Source: Xanthomonas sp. XNM01 (GTDB taxonomy: Bacteria; Pseudomonadota; Gammaproteobacteria; Xanthomonadales; Xanthomonadaceae). Taken from it: a DNA stretch of 64,000 bases. Within the stretch, counting starts at the first letter, position 1, and each line of letters starts with the position of its first letter. The position numbers and the translations under genes are program-made. The stretch lies in NCBI RefSeq assembly GCF_014851915.1, contig NZ_JACVAP010000001.1, forward strand, positions 744,001-808,000, written 5' to 3'. The notes below the pieces were generated by a model. The model was not told where the DNA came from. It was given only the letters and a program-made list of their open reading frames with translations, and ran no database searches. Shown one piece after another: positions 57,899-64,000 of this stretch.

Positions 57899-58654
57899 AT
57901 GAACAGCCGAAACTTGCGGAAACATCGCCTGGCAGTCGTGTCGTGCGCGGCAGTGGCGCTCGTCACCGCGCTTCCCGTGCAGGCCGAATGGTATGTGCAG
58001 GATCGTGAGGCCAGACGTACCCTGAAATCGATCGAAGGCAGGATCGGCGAAGGTGACGTCAACCGCCGCCTGCGTGAGATCTACGACCAGCAGCGGATCA
58101 ACCAGTTCAAGGCCGACAGCGAGGGGACCAAGGCCGCCGAGGATCCCAAGCTGACGCTGGACGACGAGAACGCCAGTGCCTCGGTGACGATGGACGAAGA
58201 CACCCGCTGCCCGACGCCGGGATCGGCTCCCGTCGCCCAGCAGCAGTGGCAGCTGTGCAAGGAGATCCACCAGACCGAGATCGCCCAGTACCAGTACTCG
58301 GTGAAGATGTTCGAGCTGACCAGGAAGCGCCAGCAGTACCTGGACCAGCTCAAGCAGCAGCGTGCCGGCTTCGGCGCGCACGAGACCGGCAAACTGCACG
58401 ACAACACCAACCGCGTGCTGCTGCTGATGTCGCAGATGGAGATCGATCGCCAGCAGCAGCGTACCTACATGGATGCGTACGCCGCGCGCCTCAACTATCT
58501 GAACCAGATGAGCAAGACCATGTCCCAGCACGCGCTCGAGGGCAACAAGGGCAGTGGTGGCGGGATCGGCAGCCTGATCACCGGTCTGGTCGGCGGCATC
58601 GCGCTGGACGCGGCCCTGGATGCGGCGCAGTCGCGCAGGCACTACAACTTCTGA
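57899..58654 (+). CDS. virB5: VirB5-like T4SS protein
   Basis: 251 residues. Signal peptide (LAVVSCAAVALVTALPVQA) then long helices rich in Gln/Arg (VNRRLREIYDQQRINQFKAD; KMFELTRKRQQYLDQLKQQRA) and a glycine-rich C terminus (GSGGGIGSLITGLVGGIALD). Position between virB4 and virB6 and the helical build fit VirB5, the pilus-tip minor pilin, although sequence similarity across this family is weak. RBS GAGGAGGAG precedes the ATG. Confidence 0.75.
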   Translation: MNSRNLRKHRLAVVSCAAVALVTALPVQAEWYVQDREARRTLKSIEGRIGEGDVNRRLREIYDQQRINQFKADSEGTKAAEDPKLTLDDENASASVTMDEDTRCPTPGSAPVAQQQWQLCKEIHQTEIAQYQYSVKMFELTRKRQQYLDQLKQQRAGFGAHETGKLHDNTNRVLLLMSQMEIDRQQQRTYMDAYAARLNYLNQMSKTMSQHALEGNKGSGGGIGSLITGLVGGIALDAALDAAQSRRHYNF

Positions 58655-58669
58655 CGAACCGCGGATCCG

Positions 58670-59746
58670 GTGATCTCCATGCCCTACATGGTGGCTTTCG
58701 ATGATGGTGCGCTGGAGATGCTGCGCGGCATCCATGCGTTGATCGGCGGTGCGGAACGCTGGGCGTTCTTCACCGCGGTGTTCGAGTGGGTCGGCGAGGA
58801 GATCAACATCTTCCGCGACAACCTGATGGGCCGCCTGGGGTCCTGGGTCGGCGGTGTGGCATTCACGCTGCTGACCCTGTGGATCCTGCTGCAGGGGTAC
58901 CGCATCGTGACCGGCCAGTCGCGCCAGTACATGATGAATCTGGTCGTCGGCTCGCTGAAGTGGGTGCTGCTGATCACCGTGGCCACCACGTTCGCGCTGG
59001 GCAGCAGCAACATCCATCGCTTCCTGGCCGACGACCTGCCGCGTTCGGTCAACATCCTGGTCACCGGCAAGGACGAAGGTCCGGAGCGCGCCATCGACGA
59101 CAGCCTGGTCCAGATGGAGGTCGCGATGACCGCCATCGATGCGCTGTACGTCAACTGGGACGAGACGCTGCAGGACGCGAAGACCCGCAACATGTGGTTC
59201 ACCGGTGTCGGCGTGGCCGGGCCCTCGATGGTCGGCGGCGCACTGCTGCTCATGTACAAGATGGGCCTGGCGCTGTTCGTCGGTCTCGGACCCTTCTTCA
59301 TCCTCTGTCTGGGATTCGAACAGACCAAGAACATGTTCCCGAAATGGGTCTGGTACGGGGTGGGAACGATGTTCTCGCTGGCCGTGCTCAGTTTCAGCGT
59401 GGCCATGATCACCAAACTGCTCACGGCCGTCGCGGCTTCGTTCGCCGCGCAGTATCTGGCGGCCATGGCGATCGGCGCCTCGCCCAATGGCGTCAACAGC
59501 ATGGCGATGATGCAGGGCGGCCTCGGCCTGCTGATGACGATGTTCCTGATCACGGTGCCGACGATGGCGGCGTCGTTCTTCCAGGGCACGCTGGGCCACT
59601 TCATGCCGCACAGCGCCTTCGGCCGGCAGATGAAGCCGGCCGTGCCGGGGCAGCCCGGTTCCGGCGCGGTACCGGTGGCGCCGGCTCCGGCGACGGCCGG
59701 GCGGGAAAGAAGTCCGGCCGACACGAACGTAAGGAGTTTCGGGTGA
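58670..59746 (+). CDS. virB6: T4SS polytopic membrane protein VirB6
   Basis: 358 residues with about six membrane helices (GSWVGGVAFTLLTLWILLQ, the SLKWVLLITVATTFAL stretch, VGGALLLMYKMGLALFVGLGPFFILCLG, FSLAVLSFSVAMITKLLTAVAAS, MTMFLITVPTMAASFF) and a conserved WVWYGVG region, typical of TrbL/VirB6. Pro/Ala-rich C-terminal tail. GTG start; an ATG three codons on is possible. Its stop overlaps the first DUF4189 gene (GTGA). Confidence 0.9.
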   Translation: MISMPYMVAFDDGALEMLRGIHALIGGAERWAFFTAVFEWVGEEINIFRDNLMGRLGSWVGGVAFTLLTLWILLQGYRIVTGQSRQYMMNLVVGSLKWVLLITVATTFALGSSNIHRFLADDLPRSVNILVTGKDEGPERAIDDSLVQMEVAMTAIDALYVNWDETLQDAKTRNMWFTGVGVAGPSMVGGALLLMYKMGLALFVGLGPFFILCLGFEQTKNMFPKWVWYGVGTMFSLAVLSFSVAMITKLLTAVAASFAAQYLAAMAIGASPNGVNSMAMMQGGLGLLMTMFLITVPTMAASFFQGTLGHFMPHSAFGRQMKPAVPGQPGSGAVPVAPAPATAGRERSPADTNVRSFG

Positions 59747-60240
59747 GGGCTCTATCCAAAGCCGTCGCTTTCCTTTCGATTGCGCTTACGGCTGTAGCAG
59801 CTTCCGCGCAGACCGCCTGCCCTTATGGGGCCATACCCGGAAGCGCGCTCTGCTTGCCGGATGAAGAGGTCGAGGCGCCGCCCCAGCGAGCCGCGCGATG
59901 GAAAACCACATGGGGCGCATTGGCAGCGGACAAAGGTGGATCCGTTGTTGGAACTTCCACTGCACAGATGTCCAAGCGCTTGGCGGAACGCGCAGCGCTG
60001 AAGCGATGTCGCGAGATGGGTGGCAAGAATTGCGAGGTTTCGTTCTCTTACGAGAATCAATGTGTGGCGGTCGCTTTGCTTTCGGGCGAAATGGTATCCG
60101 ACGCAGTGATGTCCTATGTGAGCGCGGCGACCGTTGATGAGGCAAAAGCCAAATCGCTTCGTAACTGCTCGGAGGGAAACGGTGGTGGGATTTGTGAGGT
60201 CGGATACTCGAACTGCACGGCACCCGTTCTCATAAGATGA
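59743..60240 (+). CDS. Secreted DUF4189 protein, copy 1
   Basis: 165 residues. Signal peptide (KAVAFLSIALTAVAASA) then the motif QTACPYGAIPGSALCLPDE, a Trp-Gly-Ala strand (TTWGALAAD), AERAALKRCREMGGKNC and the end YSNCTAPVLIR. Eight cysteines would allow four disulfides. DUF4189 is of unknown function; proteins like this recur next to T4SS genes in Xanthomonadaceae. The GTG start overlaps the virB6 stop and has AAGGAG seven bases upstream, so it is translated with the virB operon. GC is visibly lower than the genome average. Confidence 0.85.
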   Translation: MRALSKAVAFLSIALTAVAASAQTACPYGAIPGSALCLPDEEVEAPPQRAARWKTTWGALAADKGGSVVGTSTAQMSKRLAERAALKRCREMGGKNCEVSFSYENQCVAVALLSGEMVSDAVMSYVSAATVDEAKAKSLRNCSEGNGGGICEVGYSNCTAPVLIR

Positions 60241-60307
60241 AACTCAGGTCTCCGGGCGGCGCGTCTGGTCAATCAAGGCGACCCTTGGTCTGCTCGATGA
60301 AGTCGCT

Positions 60308-60365
60308 CATGCGTGGCATCGTGGCGACATGGTCTGAACAGAGGGACGGTTCGCTGCCACGCATG
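60308..60365 (+). promoter_or_regulatory. Eleven-base inverted repeat abutting the RBS of DUF4189 copy 2
   Basis: CATGCGTGGCA (60308-60318) and TGCCACGCATG (60355-60365) are perfectly complementary, 36 bases apart; the right arm touches the ribosome-binding site GGAGGG (60365-60370). As RNA it could mask initiation of the following gene; as DNA it could be an operator. Confidence 0.5.
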
Positions 60366-60373
60366 GAGGGCAG

Positions 60374-60865
60374 ATGACGAAGGGCGTTCTTTTTGTATTG
60401 CTATGTGTTGCGGCCGGGGTCTCCCAGGCGCAGACGGCCTGTCCGTATGGCGCTGTTCCAGGGAGTGCCCTGTGTCTTCCGGATGAGATGGTTGACGAAC
60501 AGCCAGTGCAGCAGAATCAGGTACGTTGGAGATCCAACTGGGGAGCGATCGCCTACGATCCCGATGAAGGCGTCGCCGGCACATCGCCAGGTCGGCCGAC
60601 GAAGTCGGCCGCTAGAAGGGAGGCACTGGGCAAGTGCAGGCAGATGGGGGGGCGGAACTGCGCGATCACCATCATGTACGCCAATCAATGCGCAGTGATC
60701 GCCGAGCCGCCGCCGAGCGAGCAGGCGCGGTACACCTCGCATCGCTACGCCGCGACCGCGGACCAGGCTGCCAATCTCGCCTTGACGCAATGCGAGGAAG
60801 GAAATCCCGGCAAGCGGTGCAGCGTCATCTATTCGAACTGTGCGCTTTCCGTGCGGGTCAGATAG
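60374..60865 (+). CDS. Secreted DUF4189 protein, copy 2
   Basis: 163 residues, the most divergent of the four. Signal peptide (GVLFVLLCVAAGVSQA), the conserved QTACPYGAVPGSALCLPDE, WGAIAYDPDEGVAGTS, ARREALGKCRQMGGRNC and the end YSNCALSVRVR instead of CTAPVLxR. Same eight cysteines. 133 bases separate it from copy 1, the only sizeable gap in the array, so it may be controlled separately. Confidence 0.85.
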   Translation: MTKGVLFVLLCVAAGVSQAQTACPYGAVPGSALCLPDEMVDEQPVQQNQVRWRSNWGAIAYDPDEGVAGTSPGRPTKSAARREALGKCRQMGGRNCAITIMYANQCAVIAEPPPSEQARYTSHRYAATADQAANLALTQCEEGNPGKRCSVIYSNCALSVRVR

Positions 60866-60977
60866 GAACAGGGACGATGGCACCGTTTTTCCAGCACAGA
60901 GTCAGTTTGGTGTGGAGGAGGCGTCGTGGTTCGCCGGTGTCTGCCAGGGCCCGACAGCGGAAGTGCGGAGGTGCGTG

Positions 60978-61475
60978 ATGGGCAAGGTATGGGTGGCGCT
61001 CGTTGTTTCCGTGATCACCTGTTTCGCCGCGGAGGCGCCCGCGCAGACAGCGTGTCCGTACGGGGCGATTCCGGGAAGCGCGCTCTGCCTGCCGGATGAG
61101 GTCGAGGCCGCCCCGGAAGCCCAGCGCCAGCCACGCTGGAAGTTGACGTGGGGTGCGATGGCGGAGGATCCGGCCACCGGTTACGTCGGCACGACGACCG
61201 GCCAGCCTTCGAAACGGGCTGCTCGCCGCGCCGCACTCGCGAACTGCGCGAACATGGGCGGGCGCAACTGCAAATCCGTTCTGGAATACGAAAACCAGTG
61301 CGCCGTGGTGGCCGAGGCGATCGACACCTCCAACGGCTCGGGTGCGATCTACCAGGCCGGACCCACGGTCGAAGCAGCAACCGTTGCTGCGCTGCCACTG
61401 TGCAAGACGCACAACGCTGGCCGAGACTGCCAGGTCAACTATTCGAACTGCACGGCCCCGGTGCTTGTCAGATGA
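60978..61475 (+). CDS. Secreted DUF4189 protein, copy 3
   Basis: 165 residues. Signal peptide ending EAPAQ, then TACPYGAIPGSALCLPDEV, RWKLTWGAMAEDPATGYVG, RAARRAALANCANMGGRNC, and NCTAPVLVR at the end; eight cysteines. Very similar to copy 4 even at the DNA level (a 767-base offset), showing a recent duplication. RBS GGAGG lies six bases before the ATG at 60978. Confidence 0.85.
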   Translation: MGKVWVALVVSVITCFAAEAPAQTACPYGAIPGSALCLPDEVEAAPEAQRQPRWKLTWGAMAEDPATGYVGTTTGQPSKRAARRAALANCANMGGRNCKSVLEYENQCAVVAEAIDTSNGSGAIYQAGPTVEAATVAALPLCKTHNAGRDCQVNYSNCTAPVLVR

Positions 61476-61511
61476 GCTTCGCATTTCGGGACGAGGTGGG
61501 TGCGCAGTCAG

Positions 61512-61660
61512 GAGGTGGGTGCGCATGCTTGTCCGCTGGGGTGGACTCGTTGACGCAATGCGAGGAAGGGAATCTCGGCAAGCGATGCAGCACCATCTAC
61601 TTGAACCGTGCGTTTTCCGTTCCGGCCAGAGTAGGAACAGGGACGATGGCGCCGATCTTC
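61512..61660 (+). pseudogene. Remnant of DUF4189 copy 2 between copies 3 and 4
   Basis: Bases 61550-61660 match the last 80 bases of copy 2 and its downstream spacer (60782-60893) at an offset of 768. It encodes LTQCEEGNLGKRCSTIYLN in place of LTQCEEGNPGKRCSVIYSN, and the stop codon is lost. There is no start or signal peptide. It marks the left edge of the tandem duplication that made copy 4; a 14-base direct repeat (61493-61506 and 61512-61525, GAGGTGGGTGCGCA) lies just before it. Confidence 0.75.
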
Positions 61661-61738
61661 CAGCATCGAATCGGACCAGTGTGGCGGATTGCCGCACTGT
61701 ATGTCTTCATGCCTGACGGTGCGCCACCGCGGGGGAGA

Positions 61739-62242
61739 ATGATGCGCACAAAAGTGTTCGCGGCGTTCGTTGTTTCTGCGATCGCCTGCTTCGCCGCGGG
61801 GGCGCCCGCGCAGACAGCGTGTCCGTACGGGGCGATTCCGGGAAGCGCGCTCTGCCTGCCGGATGAGGTCGACGCTGCGCCGGAAGCCCAGCGCCAGCCA
61901 CGCTGGAAGTTGACGTGGGGTGCACTGGCAGAGGATCCGGCCACCGGTTACGTCGGCACGACGACAGGCCAGCCATCGAAACGGGCTGCGCGGCGTGCTG
62001 CGCTCGCGCAGTGCAAGGCAATGGGAGGGCAGCAATGCAGACCGGTTCTGGAGTACGAGCATCAATGCGCAGTGGCGGCTGAGCCGATCGACACGTCCAG
62101 CGGCTCGAGTGCGGTCTATCGGGCCGGAGCCACCATCGAGGCTGCGACCCTCGCGGCGTTGCCGCTTTGCAGCGAACACAATGGCGGGCGCGACTGTCAG
62201 ATCAATTACTCGAACTGCACGGCCCCGGTGCTTGTCAGATGA
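61739..62242 (+). CDS. Secreted DUF4189 protein, copy 4
   Basis: 167 residues starting MMRTKVFAAFVVSAIACFAAGAPA (signal peptide). The mature part is nearly copy 3: QTACPYGAIPGSALCLPDEV, RWKLTWGALAEDPATGYVG, ARRAALAQCKAMGGQQC, ending YSNCTAPVLVR with eight cysteines. GGGGGAGA is the ribosome-binding site. It ends the array. Confidence 0.85.
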   Translation: MMRTKVFAAFVVSAIACFAAGAPAQTACPYGAIPGSALCLPDEVDAAPEAQRQPRWKLTWGALAEDPATGYVGTTTGQPSKRAARRAALAQCKAMGGQQCRPVLEYEHQCAVAAEPIDTSSGSSAVYRAGATIEAATLAALPLCSEHNGGRDCQINYSNCTAPVLVR

Positions 62243-62627
62243 GAGCAGTTCTTCAGAAAAATGCGGTTGCTTGCCCGGGATGCCGTAGCCCGGCAGGCCC
62301 GTGCGGGCGCATCGTCCATGGCAGAACCCCGCGGGCACCGCGGACCGACAGGACATTGCATCCTTGGATGCGAGCCGGGAAGAACGAGGCAGAAGCGCTC
62401 TCCTGTCAGGCCGGGCATGGAAGCCAGCCTTTCCCCGCACGGTCGGAACGTTGTCCGGGCACGGTTCTGTTTTCCCGGTGGACGGCCGACCAGCAGGCAT
62501 GGAGGCAGCGATCAGTGGGCGGTGGCGCAGACCGGACACGCAGTTTCGACACACGGGGACCTGAAAATGCGCTTGCCGGTGGTATCGCCGGCATCTGGGG
62601 AAGCGCCCAACCGGAGAAGGAAGGATC
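62243..62627. other. Intergenic region, no feature recognised
   Basis: 385 bases after the DUF4189 array. Open frames exist but their composition (Arg/Gly/Pro runs) is not protein-like. Confidence 0.45.
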
Positions 62628-62972
62628 ATGAAGACCACCATCCGCATCGGTGTCGTCGCGCTCGGCCTGTTCGGGTTCGAACTGGCCGCGCAGAACCCCC
62701 GGCTCGATTACCGGCAGCAGGACCCGTTCCTGTTCTGCACCGAAGGGCAGGACGAGCGACTGGACCCTTTGCCGTGCTGGAAGCCGATCCCGCCGTTCAC
62801 CGGGCAATACATCGAGATGCCGTACTGCCAGCCTTACAGCAAGTACGGCAAGCCGTGGACGTTCCACGACCGGCGTTCGCTGCAGCAGTATCGGCAGGTC
62901 TGCCCGCGCGGAATCCAGCCGGGTGCATGGGACGGTCCGGGGCGCCCGGACGTCACTCCCCGGGTGCATTGA
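62628..62972 (+). CDS. Small secreted protein, unknown
   Basis: 114 residues with a signal peptide (TTIRIGVVALGLFGFELAAQ) and a tyrosine-, proline- and tryptophan-rich mature part (NPRLDYRQQDPFLFC; LPCWKPIPPFTGQYIEMPYC; PYSKYGKPW) with four cysteines. RBS GAAGGA precedes the ATG. Not a DUF4189 member. It may belong to the T4SS neighbourhood by position; no function inferred. Confidence 0.65.
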   Translation: MKTTIRIGVVALGLFGFELAAQNPRLDYRQQDPFLFCTEGQDERLDPLPCWKPIPPFTGQYIEMPYCQPYSKYGKPWTFHDRRSLQQYRQVCPRGIQPGAWDGPGRPDVTPRVH

Positions 62973-63518
62973 GCCCAGGTGCCAGCGGATACGCGTGGAC
63001 TGGCACGTCACGCGCCGGCCAGACCGGCTGCGACGTCGGCGTCGTTCCTGTTTCTCGTGGCGAATGATGGCTGCTGCCTGACGCCTTCGTCGAACGAGGC
63101 AGGCTCCTTAAGCGGATGCATGTCGTCCGGAGCCCGGCGCAGGGGGTGAAGTCACCGGGGATGCAGTCTCTTTCGCGGAGCGACCCGGATTTGTCCTGTC
63201 AGATTCCCACGGGTGGGCCCAGAGGCGCCGGGGCGCGTCGCGCGTGATCCTTGCCGGCAAAGCGACGCGGACACACTGCGGCGTATGGATGGGGGCAGGC
63301 CTGTCCCGCGCCGCGGTCCCTGAGTCGCCTGTCCTGATGGACAAGGCCCCGTTCCGGTTTGCGCGGTGGCCACCGCTGGTCGCGTCCATCGCCGCCATGC
63401 TCGCCGCCGCTAAAGTTTCCTGCCACGCTGGCCGTTGAATGCTGGGAAGCTGGAGGACGTGCGCGTGGCAGTTGGCCTGGCAACGGCGAAGACTTTGGGA
63501 GCTGGGCAGGACGCAGGC
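62973..63518. other. Intergenic region, no feature recognised
   Basis: 546 bases before the PAS protein. An imperfect GCCTG...CAGGC stem around 63076-63104 could be a weak terminator; otherwise I see nothing. Confidence 0.4.
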
Positions 63519-64000
63519 ATGAGCGGCAGTGAGCACATCGCCGACCGGGCCGACGCGTGGATGACGGCGCAGGCGCTGGACGCCAGCGCGTCGCCGGCCT
63601 ACATCACCGATGCGCGCTGGCGCATCGTCTACGTCAACGCCGGCTTCGTGCAGCTGTGCGGCTACGACCTCGACCAGGCGCGCGGCCGGACGCCGGCGGA
63701 ACTGCTGGCGCCGGACCTCGATGCCGGGCAGCTGGTGCGGATGCTGGAAGGGTTCGGCCAGGGCAGGGCGTGTCGCCACGACCTGCTGCTGGCGTTGCCG
63801 GACCAGCGCATCTGGGTCCAGGCGACCGATACGCCGGTCCATGACGCAGCCGGTACGCTCACCGGCGTGATCGGCGTGCTGACCGACATCACCCGTTCGA
63901 AACTGCATGAATCGCTGCAGCGCCGCGTGCTGGAGGCACTGGTCCGGGACCAGCCACTGGAAGCGACGATGACCCTGCTGTGCCAGGAGGTCGAGCGGAT
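63519..64000 (+). CDS. PAS-domain signalling protein, cut by the window end
   Basis: The first 160 residues of a longer protein; no stop is reached. A PAS domain occupies about residues 20-130 (SPAYITDARWRIVYVNAGFVQLCGYD... GVIGVLTDITRSK with the PAC-type end). The next segment LHESLQRRVLEALVRDQPLEA followed by TMTLLCQEVER is the usual lead into a GAF domain in GGDEF/EAL proteins, so c-di-GMP turnover is a reasonable guess for the missing part. AGGA lies seven bases before the ATG; an in-frame GTG at 63465 is an alternative. Confidence 0.8.
   Translation, partial: MSGSEHIADRADAWMTAQALDASASPAYITDARWRIVYVNAGFVQLCGYDLDQARGRTPAELLAPDLDAGQLVRMLEGFGQGRACRHDLLLALPDQRIWVQATDTPVHDAAGTLTGVIGVLTDITRSKLHESLQRRVLEALVRDQPLEATMTLLCQEVER

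Noticed and set aside
46073..59746. Reading the locus as a conjugative element
   Set aside because: No relaxase, transfer origin, integrase or flanking tRNA is visible, and VirB7 is of the bactericidal type.
62261..63067. Open frames after the DUF4189 array
   Set aside because: Arg/Pro/Gly-rich frames without start signals; only 62628-62972 has a signal peptide and ribosome-binding site.

Overview
ORGANISM. The window is very GC-rich throughout (by eye around 70%), gene-dense and without tRNA, rRNA, CRISPR or an intact insertion sequence. The proteins (a VirB7 with an extra C-terminal N0 domain, RlmKL, Bpt, a 'pathogenicity-like' membrane protein, REP sequences of the GTAGGAGCGGC...GCCGCGA type) point to a gammaproteobacterium of the Xanthomonadaceae/Lysobacteraceae, in the Lysobacter/Luteimonas/Xanthomonas/Stenotrophomonas neighbourhood. 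The genus is not resolved. LAYOUT. 0.3-3.2 kb (- strand): five tightly packed genes, a Roadblock/LC7 protein, an Aer-type PAS protein, a PhnD-like binding protein and two unknowns, which look like one signalling operon. 3.3-15.9 kb: mostly single-gene housekeeping functions (EEP-family lipoprotein, Bpt leucyltransferase, EF-hand protein, TesB thioesterase, AmpD-like amidase, MOSC protein, ABC-F ATPase, RlmKL rRNA methyltransferase) and a CheX-like protein followed by a CheY-like receiver. 16.4-24.7 kb: an amino-acid catabolism cluster. An omega-amino-acid:pyruvate transaminase, alanine dehydrogenase and methylmalonate/malonate-semialdehyde dehydrogenase are read leftwards, facing an XRE-cupin regulator and a PuuC-like aldehyde dehydrogenase read rightwards. 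Together they could turn beta-alanine into acetyl-CoA while alanine dehydrogenase recycles the alanine formed. REP-like palindromes supply the stop codons of two of these genes. 24.8-37.5 kb: mixed accessory and core genes (catB-type acetyltransferase, a frameshifted gene remnant, DUF1456, VOC, DUF2442-DUF4375 fusion, proteases/hydrolases, dapA, an atypical M19 dipeptidase, a divergent MocR/YczE pair). 37.4-46 kb: a GH43 glycosidase, an Imm11-like orphan immunity protein, a large chemoreceptor with a FliA-like promoter, and a HAD-DeoR-MFS operon. T4SS LOCUS (46.1-62.9 kb). virD4 and a coiled-coil membrane protein are read leftwards. They are separated by an unusually AT-rich region of about 0.87 kb from a rightward operon virB7-virB8-virB9-virB10-virB11-virB1-virB2-virB3-virB4-virB5-virB6. 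There is no relaxase. VirB7 carries the N0 domain known from Xanthomonas bactericidal (X-) T4SSs. This is therefore most likely a contact-dependent bacteria-killing machine, not a conjugation system. A strong sigma70-type promoter precedes virB7, followed by a leader of about 230 nt with many GGA motifs and a hairpin, suggesting CsrA/RsmA control as shown for X. citri. The operon runs directly (GTGA overlap with virB6) into an array of four secreted DUF4189 proteins, each with eight conserved cysteines. The last two arose by a recent tandem duplication of about 0.77 kb that also left a remnant of the second gene. The role of this array is unknown and is the most interesting open question here. 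Candidates are periplasmic immunity/inhibitor proteins or accessory T4SS components. The window ends inside a PAS-domain signalling protein.
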